Shown: positions 51,081 to 60,767, counted from the first letter of the stretch. The stretch: DNA of 64,000 nucleotides from CAVPDE01 sp963702565 (GCA_963702565.1 CAVPDE010000016.1:384370-448369), one strand, 5' to 3'. Made by a program: numbers and translations. The notes: generated from the sequence alone by a model not told the origin.

Positions 51081-51485
51081 TTGAAAGAAATAAGCGAACT
51101 CCAATTCCCTGAAGGTTTTCTCTTTGCCAAGGATCACGAATGGGCCAGGTCTCACAACGACGCGCTGCGTGTGGGCCTCAGCGACTATGCTCAGGATCAG
51201 CTTGGAGACATTGTGTTTGTTGAGTTGCCCCAGGTGGGCAATCGACACGCCAGGGGAGAGCCCTTCGGCACAGTGGAATCCGTCAAAGCCGTGTCGGAAC
51301 TGTACATGCCCGTGGGAGGGGAAATCCTCTCCGTCAACAAGGCACTCGAGGACTCTCCTGAGATTCTCAACAAAGAACCTTACGAGTCAGGATGGATGGT
51401 TGAAATCAAACCGAGCGATCCAGCCGAACTCAAAGATCTCATGAACCGGGATGCCTATCTGGCGCTGTTGAAAGGGCTGAAATAA
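51081..51485 (+). CDS. gcvH: glycine cleavage system H protein
   Basis: 134-aa lipoyl carrier. The lipoyl-lysine lies in FGTVESVKAVSELYMPVGGEI near residue 73. TTG start at 51081 with AAGGAGGGAAGAAC upstream; no ATG fits. It shuttles the aminomethyl group between P-, T- and L-proteins. The stop overlaps the gcvPA start by one base (TAATG), so translation is coupled. Confidence 0.96.
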   Translation: MKEISELQFPEGFLFAKDHEWARSHNDALRVGLSDYAQDQLGDIVFVELPQVGNRHARGEPFGTVESVKAVSELYMPVGGEILSVNKALEDSPEILNKEPYESGWMVEIKPSDPAELKDLMNRDAYLALLKGLK

Positions 51486-52816
51486 TGAGATACCTGCCTC
51501 ACACCGATGAAGAGATCGCCTCCATGCTTCGCGTGGTCGGAGCAAAGAGCCTGGACGATCTCTTTTTCGCAGTGCCGCCGAGCTGCCGCAGAACCAGGGG
51601 AATGAACCTTCCCGAACCCTCGAGCGAGTGGGACTTGAACCGCCTCATGCAAGGCCTTTCGGACGCTGTGGCTGCAGCCCCTGAGTACAAGGTCTACACG
51701 GGCGCCGGCAGCTATGAGCACTTCATCCCTCAGGTGGTCCCCTATCTCCTCGGCCGCTCCGAGTTCGTCACCTCTTACACGCCCTATCAGCCTGAGATGA
51801 GCCAGGGGACCCTTCAGGCGATCTATGAGTACCAGACTCTGTCTGCCAGGCTGCTCGGCATGGAGGTGTCCAACGCCTCGATGTATGACGGCGCCTCGGC
51901 TCTTGCCGAAGCGCTTCTCATGGCGATCCGCATTACCAGAAAACGCAGGGTTGCCCTGTCTTCCCTGATTCACCCTCTCTTCCGAAAGGTGGTGAAGACC
52001 TATCTTGCGCCGACGGAATATGAGATCGTCGAACTCCCCTATCTCCCTGACGGAAGGACCGATCTGTCCTCGCTCGGGAACCTGCAGGACCTTGCCGCTC
52101 TCGCGATCCAGTCCCCCAACTTTTTCGGGATCATCGAGGACCTGAAAGACGCGGCACAAAGAGCTCACGGTCAAAGCGCTCTTTTCGTCACCGCCTTCAC
52201 GGAACCTCTGGCCTACGGTCTTCTGAAGAGCCCCGGAACCCTTGGCGCGGACATTGCCGCCGGTGAAGGCCAGAGTCTGGGCATTCCCCAGTCCTTTGGC
52301 GGGCCGGGCCTCGGCATCTTCTCAACCCGGATGAGCCATGTGAGAAACATGCCAGGCCGGCTGGTCGGGAAAACGGTTGACGCAGAAGGCAGGCAGGGAT
52401 TCGTTCTGACCCTGGCCACTCGTGAGCAGCACATCCGGCGGGAAAAGGCCACATCCAATATCTGCACCAACAACAGCCTCTGCGCTGTGGCGGCGACCAT
52501 GTACATGGCCTGCCTCGGCGCTTCAGGAATTCGCGACCTCAGCCGGCTCAACCATGACAAGGCCGAATACTTGAAAAAGCAATTGAGGGGCGCGGGGGCC
52601 AAGGTCCCCTTTTCATCTGCCACGTTCAACGAGTTTGTGGCGGTGATGCCGCAGGGTTTCGAGAGGACTTACAGCCGACTTCTTGAAAAGAAAATCGTAG
52701 CCGGTGTCGCTTTGGAGACCTACTACCCCGAACTCAAGAATCATTATCTCCTCTGCGTCACAGAAACGAAGTCAAAAGAGGACATGGACTTGCTGGTGAA
52801 GGAGATAGCTTCATGA
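51485..52816 (+). CDS. gcvPA: glycine dehydrogenase (decarboxylating) subunit 1
   Basis: 443-aa alpha half of the split P-protein. Typical stretches are RYLPHTDEEIASMLRVVG at the start, GAGSYEHFIPQVVPYLLGRSEFVTSYTPYQPEMSQGTLQ near residue 75 and CTNNSLCAVAATMYMACLG near residue 328. It forms a heterotetramer with subunit 2 and decarboxylates glycine onto H-protein lipoate. It overlaps gcvH by 1 nt and gcvPB by 4 nt. Confidence 0.97.
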   Translation: MRYLPHTDEEIASMLRVVGAKSLDDLFFAVPPSCRRTRGMNLPEPSSEWDLNRLMQGLSDAVAAAPEYKVYTGAGSYEHFIPQVVPYLLGRSEFVTSYTPYQPEMSQGTLQAIYEYQTLSARLLGMEVSNASMYDGASALAEALLMAIRITRKRRVALSSLIHPLFRKVVKTYLAPTEYEIVELPYLPDGRTDLSSLGNLQDLAALAIQSPNFFGIIEDLKDAAQRAHGQSALFVTAFTEPLAYGLLKSPGTLGADIAAGEGQSLGIPQSFGGPGLGIFSTRMSHVRNMPGRLVGKTVDAEGRQGFVLTLATREQHIRREKATSNICTNNSLCAVAATMYMACLGASGIRDLSRLNHDKAEYLKKQLRGAGAKVPFSSATFNEFVAVMPQGFERTYSRLLEKKIVAGVALETYYPELKNHYLLCVTETKSKEDMDLLVKEIAS

Positions 52817-54270
52817 AGGATGTTTTAGGTACAACCGGGCTCATCCTCAACGAGCCTCTTCTCTGGGAAAAAGGCAAGCCCGGGAGGAAAGGGTTTTCAC
52901 TTCCCGTGAGCGATGTGGAGGCTTCTCCTCTCGATGAAAGCCTCACATGCGCCGGCCCGGATTTTCCGGACCTTAGCGAAGTGGATGTGGTCCGCCACTT
53001 CACCAGGCTCTCTACATGGAACTTCGGCGTCGACACCGGTACCTATCCCTTAGGCTCCTGCACCATGAAATACAACCCGAAAACCAACGATAAGCAGGCC
53101 TCTTTGCCGGGATTTAGCGGCGCCCACCCTCTTCTGCCCCAAGAACTTTCCCAGGGGCTTCTAAGGCTTATGTTCGAGCTCGAACGGATGCTCGCCGAAA
53201 TCACCGGCATGGATGCCGTGTCGCTCCAGCCCTCGGCAGGCGCCCAAGGGGAACTCACCGGCATGCTTCTCATTCACGCGTACCACCAAAGCAGGGGAAG
53301 AAAGCCATCCAAAATCCTTGTGCCCGACACAGCGCACGGCACAAACCCGGCAAGCGCTGCTCTGTGCGGTTATCGCCCCATTCCGGTGGCATCGAACGAC
53401 AAGGGGATTCTCTCGCTTGAAAGCGTCGCCAAGGTGATGGACGAGGACACAGCAGGGATCATGATCACCAATCCCAACACCCTCGGCCTTTTTGAAGAGA
53501 ATCTCAAAGAGATTGTGGACCTCGTCCACATGAAGGGCGGGCTCGTGTACGGGGATGGCGCCAATATGAATGCTGTTTTGGGCATCATGGATGTAGGCTG
53601 CACCGGGCTGGATGTGCTTCACCTGAATCTGCACAAAACCTTTTCCACTCCTCACGGAGGAGGCGGCCCGGGAGCCGGTCCTGTGTGCGTCAAAAAGCAC
53701 CTGGAGCCCTTTCTCCCTGTGCCGCGGGTAGTGGAGAAAGAAGGGGAATATGCATTCTCGAGCGGCTTTCCCCAGAGCATCGGCAGGCTCCACGCTTTTT
53801 ACGGGAACGTGGGGGTCCTGATCCGGGCTTACAGCTACATCAGGACCATGGGCGCCGCCAATCTCAAGAAAGCCAGCCAGCTTGCCGTGCTGAATGCCAA
53901 TTACATCAAGGAACGGCTCAAGGCGACCTATCACCTCCCTTATGACAGGCCCTGCATGCACGAGTGCGTTTTCACGGACAAGAACCAGTCAGGCGCCAAG
54001 GTCATGACCCTGGACATTGCCAAGCGTCTCATGGACTACGGTTTTCACCCGCCCACCATTTACTTCCCTCTGGTGGTGAACGGCGCCATCATGATCGAGC
54101 CGACGGAAACCGAGTGCAAAGAGGATCTGGATCGGCTCATTGAGGCCCTTCAAGCGATTGCGGAGGAAGCCAACCACAACCCTGAGCAGCTCCATCAGGC
54201 GCCGACCAAGCCGAAGCTGAGACGGCTGGATGAAGTGGCAGCAGCAAGAAAACCTGTGCTTGCCGGATGA
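52813..54270 (+). CDS. gcvPB: glycine dehydrogenase (decarboxylating) subunit 2, PLP-binding
   Basis: 485-aa beta half of the split P-protein. The PLP lysine is in HLNLHKTFSTPHGGGGPGAG near residue 280, and SLQPSAGAQGELTGM near residue 138 forms part of the cofactor site. The split P-protein form is common in anaerobes and Firmicutes/Thermotogae as well as deltaproteobacteria. Start overlaps gcvPA by 4 nt; lipA follows 33 nt later. Confidence 0.97.
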   Translation: MKDVLGTTGLILNEPLLWEKGKPGRKGFSLPVSDVEASPLDESLTCAGPDFPDLSEVDVVRHFTRLSTWNFGVDTGTYPLGSCTMKYNPKTNDKQASLPGFSGAHPLLPQELSQGLLRLMFELERMLAEITGMDAVSLQPSAGAQGELTGMLLIHAYHQSRGRKPSKILVPDTAHGTNPASAALCGYRPIPVASNDKGILSLESVAKVMDEDTAGIMITNPNTLGLFEENLKEIVDLVHMKGGLVYGDGANMNAVLGIMDVGCTGLDVLHLNLHKTFSTPHGGGGPGAGPVCVKKHLEPFLPVPRVVEKEGEYAFSSGFPQSIGRLHAFYGNVGVLIRAYSYIRTMGAANLKKASQLAVLNANYIKERLKATYHLPYDRPCMHECVFTDKNQSGAKVMTLDIAKRLMDYGFHPPTIYFPLVVNGAIMIEPTETECKEDLDRLIEALQAIAEEANHNPEQLHQAPTKPKLRRLDEVAAARKPVLAG

Positions 54271-54303
54271 GTAAAAAAGCAAACGGTAAGCAGTATCGGA
54301 ACC

Positions 54304-55212
54304 ATGAATCAGAGGACTGAGAAAAAGCAGAGGCTCCGCAAACCTCCCTGGCTCAAGAGGCGAATACCGAGCGGGGCCACCTATCAGGAAATACGCGGGC
54401 TCATCCAAGAAAGGCACCTTCACACGGTGTGCCAGGAAGCGTGCTGTCCCAACCTGGGCGAATGCTTTTCTCAGGGCACAGCGACGTTCCTCATCCTGGG
54501 CGACCGCTGCACCCGCAACTGCCGTTTCTGCGCTGTGGCGCATGGTCCCGTAGAACCTCCTGACCCAGGGGAGCCGCCCCGGGTCGCGGAAGCCGTTGAC
54601 CACATGAAACTCCGTTATGCGGTGGTGACCTCTGTGACACGGGATGATCTGCCGGATGGGGGCGCTTCTGTTTTCGCTGAAACCATACGAAGAATCCGAG
54701 AGAAGCGCCCGGAGACCAAGGTGGAGGTGTTAATTCCGGACTTCCGCGGGGATCTTCAGTCTCTCAAAATAGTCATGGAGGCCAGGCCGGATGTTCTGAA
54801 TCACAATGTGGAAACAGTTCCCCGCCTCTATGCTTCGGTGCGGCCTCAAGCCGTTTATCAGCGATCCATTGATCTTCTGAGGAACGCGCACCGGTTGGAC
54901 CCTTCGATACCCACCAAGTCAGGGCTCATGCTCGGACTTGGGGAGCAGCCCGAAGAGGTTGTGCAGGTTCTGAGGGATCTTCTTGACGCAGGTTGCCGCA
55001 TCCTCACCCTCGGCCAGTACCTTCAGCCGTCTTCTGAACATCTGCTTGTGGAGCGTTTTGTTATGCCTGAAGAGTTTGAGGAGTGGCGCAAGAAAGCCCT
55101 GCAAATGGGTTTTCGGGAAGTGGCGAGCGGCCCTTTTGTGCGTAGCTCCTATCACGCTCAAGAGGCGTATCAAGCGGTCTCCTCAAAACCCGAGTCATCT
55201 ACTGTCGGCTGA
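54304..55212 (+). CDS. lipA: lipoyl synthase
   Basis: 302-aa radical SAM enzyme inserting two sulfurs into octanoyl-H-protein. Auxiliary cluster cysteines in CQEACCPNLGECF near residue 43, radical SAM motif CTRNCRFC near residue 69, and the C-terminal RSSYHAQE whose serine ligates the auxiliary cluster. In the gcv operon it supplies the cofactor of H-protein. No lipB or lplA lies next to it. The final ~10 residues reach the edge of a palindromic repeat. Confidence 0.96.
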   Translation: MNQRTEKKQRLRKPPWLKRRIPSGATYQEIRGLIQERHLHTVCQEACCPNLGECFSQGTATFLILGDRCTRNCRFCAVAHGPVEPPDPGEPPRVAEAVDHMKLRYAVVTSVTRDDLPDGGASVFAETIRRIREKRPETKVEVLIPDFRGDLQSLKIVMEARPDVLNHNVETVPRLYASVRPQAVYQRSIDLLRNAHRLDPSIPTKSGLMLGLGEQPEEVVQVLRDLLDAGCRILTLGQYLQPSSEHLLVERFVMPEEFEEWRKKALQMGFREVASGPFVRSSYHAQEAYQAVSSKPESSTVG

Positions 55213-55303
55213 AGCCAGCCGAGGAGGGACAAAGGGACAGAGTGACAAAGGCACAAAGCAGAAAAACCATTATATCCCTTTGTGCCTTTGCACCTTTGTG
55301 CCT
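55202..55303. repeat. compound palindromic repeat, copy B
   Basis: CTGTCGGCTGAAGCCAGCC hairpin followed by GGGACAAAGGGACAGAG...GCACAAAGCAGAAAAACC and the pairing arm CTTTGTGCCTTTGCACCTTTGTGCC. It has the same order of parts as 9634-9776. It starts in the last codons of lipA. Confidence 0.75.
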
Positions 55304-55369
55304 CTATCGCGGTAAAGAAACCAAACTGAAGTTTTGACCCGACGAGCAATAACATGAAAGGAGAACCAG

Positions 55370-55663
55370 GTGATGGAGCCCAAAGAAATGCCTGAAAACG
55401 GTTACAAGATCATTGCGAGGGTCGTGAGCCAGAAAGGAACCTGCGGTTTTGGGTACAAGGTCGGGGACGAGGTTGTTTTCGACGGAGAAACCATTCAGGG
55501 ACGGATCTGCATGAGCGCCCTCTACAGCTTCCTTCCCAAGGTCTATGCCATGAGGTACGGCGCCACCTTTCCCTGGCTCAAGGGGAACAAGGATGTGGCC
55601 GGCCATGCCTGCCCTGACGCCGCTAACCCCGTGGTGTTCGAGATTTGCCGGATCAAAGAATAG
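55370..55663 (+). CDS. TIGR04076 family protein
   Basis: 97-aa small protein (YKIIARVVSQKGTCGFGYKVGDEVVFDGETIQGRICMSAL...). The pattern xxxVxxxKGxCxxGHKxGDxxxF...G.iCxxAlxxlxP matches the TIGR04076 family, found mostly in anaerobes and of unknown function. Three conserved Cys (positions ~24, 46 and 83) could bind metal or a redox group. AAAGGAGAACCAG precedes both the GTG at 55370 and the ATG at 55373. The TIGR assignment is from motif memory. Confidence 0.82.
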   Translation: MMEPKEMPENGYKIIARVVSQKGTCGFGYKVGDEVVFDGETIQGRICMSALYSFLPKVYAMRYGATFPWLKGNKDVAGHACPDAANPVVFEICRIKE

Positions 55664-55669
55664 AAAAAG

Positions 55670-57175
55670 CTAGAAGGCGTTTTCCAGTTTAGGGCGCAAT
55701 TGCTTCAAGCGTCGCATATCGATCACCACGGTGAAGGTCCGGCCCGCAGGCAAGGACCGGCCGCAAATGACGGTGAAGCGCTTGGACAGGTCGGGAACGC
55801 GACCGTTCAAGAGGATTTTGAGCATTTCCTTGGGCGCCCAGTCCGAGTCTGTAGAGAGGGTCCCGAACTCGTCCGAGTATCGCTGCGGTGCGCAGGTGTC
55901 ATCCATCGTGGGCCTGATGATGAAAACCGTTGCCCTCTCAAGGAGCGCAAGCTTTTTAGCCCCTTCCTCCACCAGGGCCAATTCCTCCTGCTGGGGGAGA
56001 GCAAACAGGGTGTAGGCCTGAACCCGGGCAAGAGGAAGTCCCACGAGAAATATCAACCCCAGCACGGCCGGCGCTAACCACTCCCTGCGTTTAGGAAGAC
56101 GCGAAGCCAGGGCCTGCAACCCGAGGACAAAGAAAACCAGCAGGACTCCGGTCAGCGCATAGATGGTCCTGTAGGTTGACCACCTCTGCATGGAGACAAG
56201 ATTTGCGGTGAACGCCCCCATGAGAAGGACGGACAAGGTCACGGCCCAGAAAAGCCCTTCTCGCCACCCTCCGGTCTTCCACTTGTCCCATCCGCCGACC
56301 AGGATGACCCCTCCAGTGATCACCGCCGTCGCAATGAAGGCAATGGCCATGCCTTTTTCCGCGTCGTTGAGGACAATGAGAGCAAGAGCGTTGCGCAGCG
56401 GTCCTGCAATGAACCAGTGCAGCTTGGCCAGGGGTTCGTTCTCGAGCACCACCAGGCTCGACTGCTTGAAAACGTCGGCGGCATACAACACCTGCATGAT
56501 CCCGTAAGAAGCGGCAAGGGCGGCGCCCATGGTGAGAAAGTGTTTGATGAGGCAGCGGATCCGCCATTCCAGGCTTTTGTCCTGATACGTCGCGAGGCCG
56601 GCTGCCACGAGGACAAAATAGAAGAACACGTGAGACTGATAGATCAGGATGCCTGTGACCAAAAGGGAGACGGCTGCCGCGGTGCGAAGAACCCCGCCCT
56701 TTTGACCGACGAGGAAGGCGGCAAAGCTGCAAAGCCCCCCCACCAGATGGGGCCAGCAGATGGCCCATGAGACGATCACCTGGGCAGCCGGCAGCACAGA
56801 CATTAACGCTCCCAGCAGCGCGCTGGTCCAGGCCGGCCAGCTGAGTTTAAGCAGGGCCAGGAAGAGCATGGCCGAAACGGCTCCGACGCACAACGCCGAG
56901 GCCACGCGGCCTTTCCACAGATCGTCAATTCCGTCCACGCGTTCAAAAAAGACCTGAAGCATCACGCCGTAGAGAGGCCGGGCAAAAGTCCCGACATGCC
57001 GGATCACCTTTCCCGGTTCTTCATGAACTTCTCTCAGGATGGCGTAATCGTCACGAAACCCAAAGCGGGCGAAGAGGGTGTTGGAGTAGATGATCAGGGG
57101 AAGCAGAAGAAGGGCAGAGGCCACGAGCCAGCGGGTTCTTCTGCTCCACGTTCCATAATTTGAGAAATAGGTCAA
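55670..57175 (-). CDS. polytopic membrane protein, GT-C glycosyltransferase-like
   Basis: 501-aa integral membrane protein with about ten hydrophobic segments and a C-terminal soluble tail of ~90 residues. An acidic motif in the first external loop (FGFRDDYAILREV, ~residue 40) resembles the catalytic DD/DE of GT-C glycosyltransferases that use lipid-linked sugars. No closer family is recognised. The only start is TTG at 57175 with a weak ribosome site, so the true start may be upstream or a few codons in. It converges on the TIGR04076 gene. Possible role in cell-surface glycan synthesis. Confidence 0.75.
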   Translation of the reverse strand: MTYFSNYGTWSRRTRWLVASALLLLPLIIYSNTLFARFGFRDDYAILREVHEEPGKVIRHVGTFARPLYGVMLQVFFERVDGIDDLWKGRVASALCVGAVSAMLFLALLKLSWPAWTSALLGALMSVLPAAQVIVSWAICWPHLVGGLCSFAAFLVGQKGGVLRTAAAVSLLVTGILIYQSHVFFYFVLVAAGLATYQDKSLEWRIRCLIKHFLTMGAALAASYGIMQVLYAADVFKQSSLVVLENEPLAKLHWFIAGPLRNALALIVLNDAEKGMAIAFIATAVITGGVILVGGWDKWKTGGWREGLFWAVTLSVLLMGAFTANLVSMQRWSTYRTIYALTGVLLVFFVLGLQALASRLPKRREWLAPAVLGLIFLVGLPLARVQAYTLFALPQQEELALVEEGAKKLALLERATVFIIRPTMDDTCAPQRYSDEFGTLSTDSDWAPKEMLKILLNGRVPDLSKRFTVICGRSLPAGRTFTVVIDMRRLKQLRPKLENAF

Positions 57176-57237
57176 GCTGGATACTCAAGTCCAAAAGGTA
57201 AGGGAAATATAGAGAAAATAAGAAGAGTTGTCAAGAT

Positions 57238-57330
57238 AGGGACAAAGGGACAGAGGCACAAAGGCACAGAGGGACAGTGCGGAAGGGTTTTTCTGCTTTG
57301 TGCCTATGTGCCTTTGCAACTTTGTGCCTG
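57238..57330. repeat. palindrome of CACAAAGG words, copy C
   Basis: GGGACAAAGGGACAGAGGCACAAAGGCAC pairs with GTGCCTATGTGCCTTTGCAACTTTGTGCC. The internal TTTTTCTGCTTTGTGCC shows that it lies in opposite orientation to copies A and B. It occupies the gap between nrdG and the membrane-protein gene. Confidence 0.7.
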
Positions 57331-57398
57331 CATCGTGATCAATAAGCCAAGCTGAAGACGAGGGTTTTTATCGCATGCCCCGAAATAGATTGGACCAA

Positions 57399-58091
57399 TT
57401 ACCGCACGATGCATTTCCCCACCCACTTCTCTGCGACCGTCTTCAGTTGCATGATTTCCTCCTCGTCATACCCGGCTTTCCTGTTTTCAAAGAACTCGGG
57501 GTGGAGGACCCTCACCCGACTGAAGGGTTGGAGCACGTAAAGAAAGCACCCCTGAATCAGGCGGCCGATCGTTTCCATGGTTTCTGCGTTCACAAACGGT
57601 CGAACGCAGGTGGTCCTGAATTCATAGGGAATGCCTGATCCCATAATCAGCTTGACGCTTGAGCGGATGATGTCCGGGTCGATTTCCCTTTGCAGGTACT
57701 GAGGGTAAAGGGAAGGATCTGTCTTGATATCCATGGCGACATAGTCTAGAAGTCTCTTTCCCATGAGTTCCCCGATCATCCGGGGCTGGCTGCCGTTGGT
57801 GTCCAGCTTTACCGCATAGCCTTCTCTTTTGATGAGGCTCAAAAAGGCAGGCAGGTCGTTTTGCAGAGTGGGCTCGCCCCCGGAGATGACCACTCCGTCA
57901 AGGAATCCCCGGCGCTCCCTGATAAAAGCAAGGAAGGTGTCTTCGTCCAGGAAGGACCTTCCGGGGTGATGGACGAGGTCCGGATTGTGGCAGTAGGGGC
58001 AACGGAAATTACATCCCGAGACAAAACACACGCAGCTCACTTTGCCGGGAAAATCGATGAGAGAGGTCTTCTGAAGGCCACCGATAATCAT
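57399..58091 (-). CDS. nrdG: anaerobic ribonucleoside-triphosphate reductase activating protein
   Basis: 230-aa radical SAM activase. CxxxCxxC motif is CNFRCPYC near residue 27, followed by GGEPTLQNDL and DTNGSQPRMI. It installs the glycyl radical on NrdD under anaerobic conditions. Length is typical of the longer PFL-activase-like NrdG form. It begins 12 nt after the nrdD stop, so one operon. Confidence 0.95.
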   Translation of the reverse strand: MIIGGLQKTSLIDFPGKVSCVCFVSGCNFRCPYCHNPDLVHHPGRSFLDEDTFLAFIRERRGFLDGVVISGGEPTLQNDLPAFLSLIKREGYAVKLDTNGSQPRMIGELMGKRLLDYVAMDIKTDPSLYPQYLQREIDPDIIRSSVKLIMGSGIPYEFRTTCVRPFVNAETMETIGRLIQGCFLYVLQPFSRVRVLHPEFFENRKAGYDEEEIMQLKTVAEKWVGKCIVR

Positions 58092-58103
58092 GGCTCACTG
58101 CGC

Positions 58104-60277
58104 TCAGCCTACCTTGCGCTGGAGATAGGGCACCTCTGGTTCGTGAATCGAAGGGAACTGCTCTTGTTCCAGCACATAGGCCGAGTCCCCGGTTAAAGCA
58201 AAGGGTTTCCTCAAATCGAACTCCGCGCGCTTGCCTTCATTCCACTGCTTGACGGGCCGCAAGTACCCCACGATTCGGGCATAGACCTCTGTTTCGCTGT
58301 TGCACACACCGCATCTTTCCTGGTTCCCGTTCAGGTAGCCATGGGAAGGGCAGACGCTGAACACAGGGGACAGGGTGAAGTAAGGAATGCGGAAACGGTT
58401 GACCATTTTCTTGACCAGGCTTTTGACCGCCTGCACGTCACTGATCTGCTCGCCGAGGTAGGCGTGAAAAACCGTGCCCCCTGTGTACTTGGTTTGGAGC
58501 TCGTCCTGGAGAAGGAGCGCCTCGTAGATATCGTGCGTGTGGTTCACCGGAAGTTGGGTGGAGTTGGTGTAGAAGGGAGCCGCCCCCTGCTGGTATTCAC
58601 GCTCGTTGGCGCACAAAATCTCGGGGAACTCTTTTTTGTCGATCATGGCCAGCCGGTAGGAAGTGCCCTCAGCGGGCGTCGCCTCCAGGTTGTAGAGATC
58701 CCCGGTGTCTTCCTGGATCTCTGAAAGGACGTGGCGGATGAAATCCATGACCTGGAGCGCAAAGGCCATGCCCCTTTCGCTTGCGATCCCTGTGCCCAGG
58801 AAATTCGTACACGCTTCGTTCATTCCAATGATGCCTATGGTCGAGAAATGATTTTTCCAGTAGGACCCGGTGTTCTCTCTCACGTCTTTCAGATAGTACT
58901 TTGAGTAGGGGTAGAGGTTGTTCTCCGTGAACCGCTCGATGACCTTGCGTTTGATCCCCAGGCTCTCTGCCGCAGAACGGATCATCTCTTTCAGCCTGTC
59001 GAAAAAATGCTTCTCATCGGGCGCCAGGTATCCGATTCTGGGGAGATTGATGGTCACCACGCCGATTGAACCCGTGAGAGGATTAGCCCCGAAAAGGCCC
59101 CCTCCCCTTTTCATGAGTTCCCTTGTGTCCAGCCTGAGGCGGCAGCACATGGACCTGGCGTCTTCAGGCGACATGTCGGAGTTGACGAAGTTGGAAAAAT
59201 AGGGAATGCCGTATTTCCCGGTCATTCTCCAAAGCATTTCAAGATTCGGGCTGTCCCAGTCAAAGTCGCGAGAGAGATTGTAGGTCGGGATGGGAAAGGT
59301 GAACACCCGGCCTCCGGCATCTCCATCGGTCATCACCTCTGCAAAGGCCCTGTTGATCTGATCCATCTCAGCCTGGAACTCGCCGTAAGTTTCTTTCCTC
59401 TCCCTGCCGCCTACAAGCACATACTGGCTCCTGAGCGAAGAGGGCGCCTGCAGATCCATGGTGATATTGGTGAAAGGGGTCTGAAAACCCACGCGCGTAG
59501 GGATGTTGATATTGAAGACAAACTCCTGGAGCGCTTGCTTGACTTCCCTGTACTCCAGGCCGTCATAGCGAACAAAGGGCGCCAGAAGCGTGTCAAAGCT
59601 CGAAAGGGCTTGGGCGCCTGCCGCCTCTCCCTGCAGCGTGTAGAAGAAGTTGACGATCTGGCCGAGAGCTGAACGCAGGTGTTTCGGAGGAGAGCTCTCC
59701 ACTTTCCCCTCCACGCCCCTGAACCCTCGCCTCAGCAAATCCTTGAGATCCCATCCCACACAGTAGACGGAAAGCATGCTCAGGTCGTGAATATGGAAAT
59801 CCCCCCGTTTGTGCGCATCCCTGATCGGGGGGGGGGTAAATCTGGTTAAGCCAGTACTCGGAGGTGACATCCGAGGAAATGTAGTTGTTCAGCCCCTGGA
59901 GCGAATAGGACATGTTGCTGTTTTCCTTGATCTTCCAGTCGCTTTTCTGGATGTAGTTTTCCACCATATCCACGCTGGCTTTGGCCAGAATCGCCCTGAT
60001 TTGGGCATGCTGTTCCCGGTAAAGGATGTAGGCTTTTGCGGTCTGTAATAGGGGGAGTCCAGGAGAACTCTTTCTACGATATCCTGGATCTCCTCCACTC
60101 CTGGGTTAGGTCCGAGGCGCATCTGATAGGCTAGAGTCCGGACACGAAGGGTTAGTTTCTTGCCCTCCCTCTCGCTGAATTCGCCTGTAGCTTTTCCTGC
60201 TTTGGCGATCGCTGAGGTGATTTCGAAGAATCAAATGGCACGACCCTTCCGTCCCGCTTCTTGATGTTCTCGAACAT
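58104..60277 (-). CDS. nrdD: anaerobic ribonucleoside-triphosphate reductase, three apparent frameshifts
   Basis: Class III ribonucleotide reductase. ATG at 60277 starts the ATP-cone (MFENIKKRDGRVVPFDSSK). Frame breaks occur near 60218 (AAATC where AAAATC is expected), near 60037 (after DSPYYR) and at the ten-G run 59827-59836, where nine would restore IYPPPIRDAHKRGDFHIHDL. Correcting them gives ~724 aa, the normal length. The intact part 58104-59870 has zinc-site Cys (FSVCPSHG, CGVC) and glycyl-radical region RIVGYLRP. All three changes are single-base indels, two of them in homopolymers, so sequencing error is more likely than gene death. It makes deoxyribonucleotides without oxygen. Confidence 0.9.
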
Positions 60278-60399
60278 GGATTCACCCTTAGTGGAGTCTG
60301 CGAAGTTTGTGTCAAACGAAAGGGCACACAATGCGCCCTTATTTGAAAAGCCTGACAACCGGAAGACCTTTGCCCGCTTGAAGTTGCATAAAAATATCA

Positions 60400-60440
60400 C
60401 AATATGTTGCGCATTGTCAAGATAGAACTTCAATATGTGG
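60400..60440. promoter_or_regulatory. two NrdR-box-like sites flanking the nrdD -35 region
   Basis: CACAATATGTTGCG (core CAATATGTTG at 60400-60409) and TTCAATATGTGGTG (core CAATATGTGG at 60431-60440) lie exactly 31 bp apart, the three-turn spacing typical of NrdR box pairs. The minus-strand TTGACA (60420-60415) sits between them and an AT-rich -10 lies next to the first box. This predicts ATP/dATP-responsive repression of nrdD-nrdG by NrdR. Confidence 0.65.
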
Positions 60441-60560
60441 TGGGAATTCAGTTAAGTGAGGTAATGCAAGAATGATACCTGCTGATAACCGGCTCGGCAA
60501 ATGCCCGGCCACAGAGGCTCTTTAAGGATTCGGGCGAACGCCTGGATCTTTTGACCTGCA

Positions 60561-60767
60561 TCAGGACCCACGGGTCTTTCGCCGATCATTTTCGGACAGA
60601 TATTTCTCCCTGATATGGGCTTTCAATTTCTTTCGAATCATGAGGTATCCGGCAACCACAAAGACCAAGCCTGCGATGAAAACCGGGTGGTCCTTGTTCA
60701 CCATCCCGTAGCACACTCCCAGAATTCCAAGAACGCAAGTCCCCGTAAATAAAACTTTTTCTTTCAT
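60561..60767 (-). CDS. small two-helix membrane protein
   Basis: 68-aa protein with two membrane segments (LFTGTCVLGILGVCYGMV and VFIAGLVFVVAGYLMI) and a basic, charged C-terminus (RKKLKAHIREKYLSENDRRK). Hairpin topology with the tail in the cytoplasm is likely by the positive-inside rule. No family recognised. The ribosome site is poor. It stands alone upstream of a 285-bp gap that holds only a weak promoter-like TTGACC-17-TAAAAA at 60921-60949. Confidence 0.6.
   Translation of the reverse strand: MKEKVLFTGTCVLGILGVCYGMVNKDHPVFIAGLVFVVAGYLMIRKKLKAHIREKYLSENDRRKTRGS

Noticed and set aside
52197..52629. Minus-strand frames inside gcvPA
   Set aside because: Shadows of a clear P-protein gene, without ribosome sites or domains.
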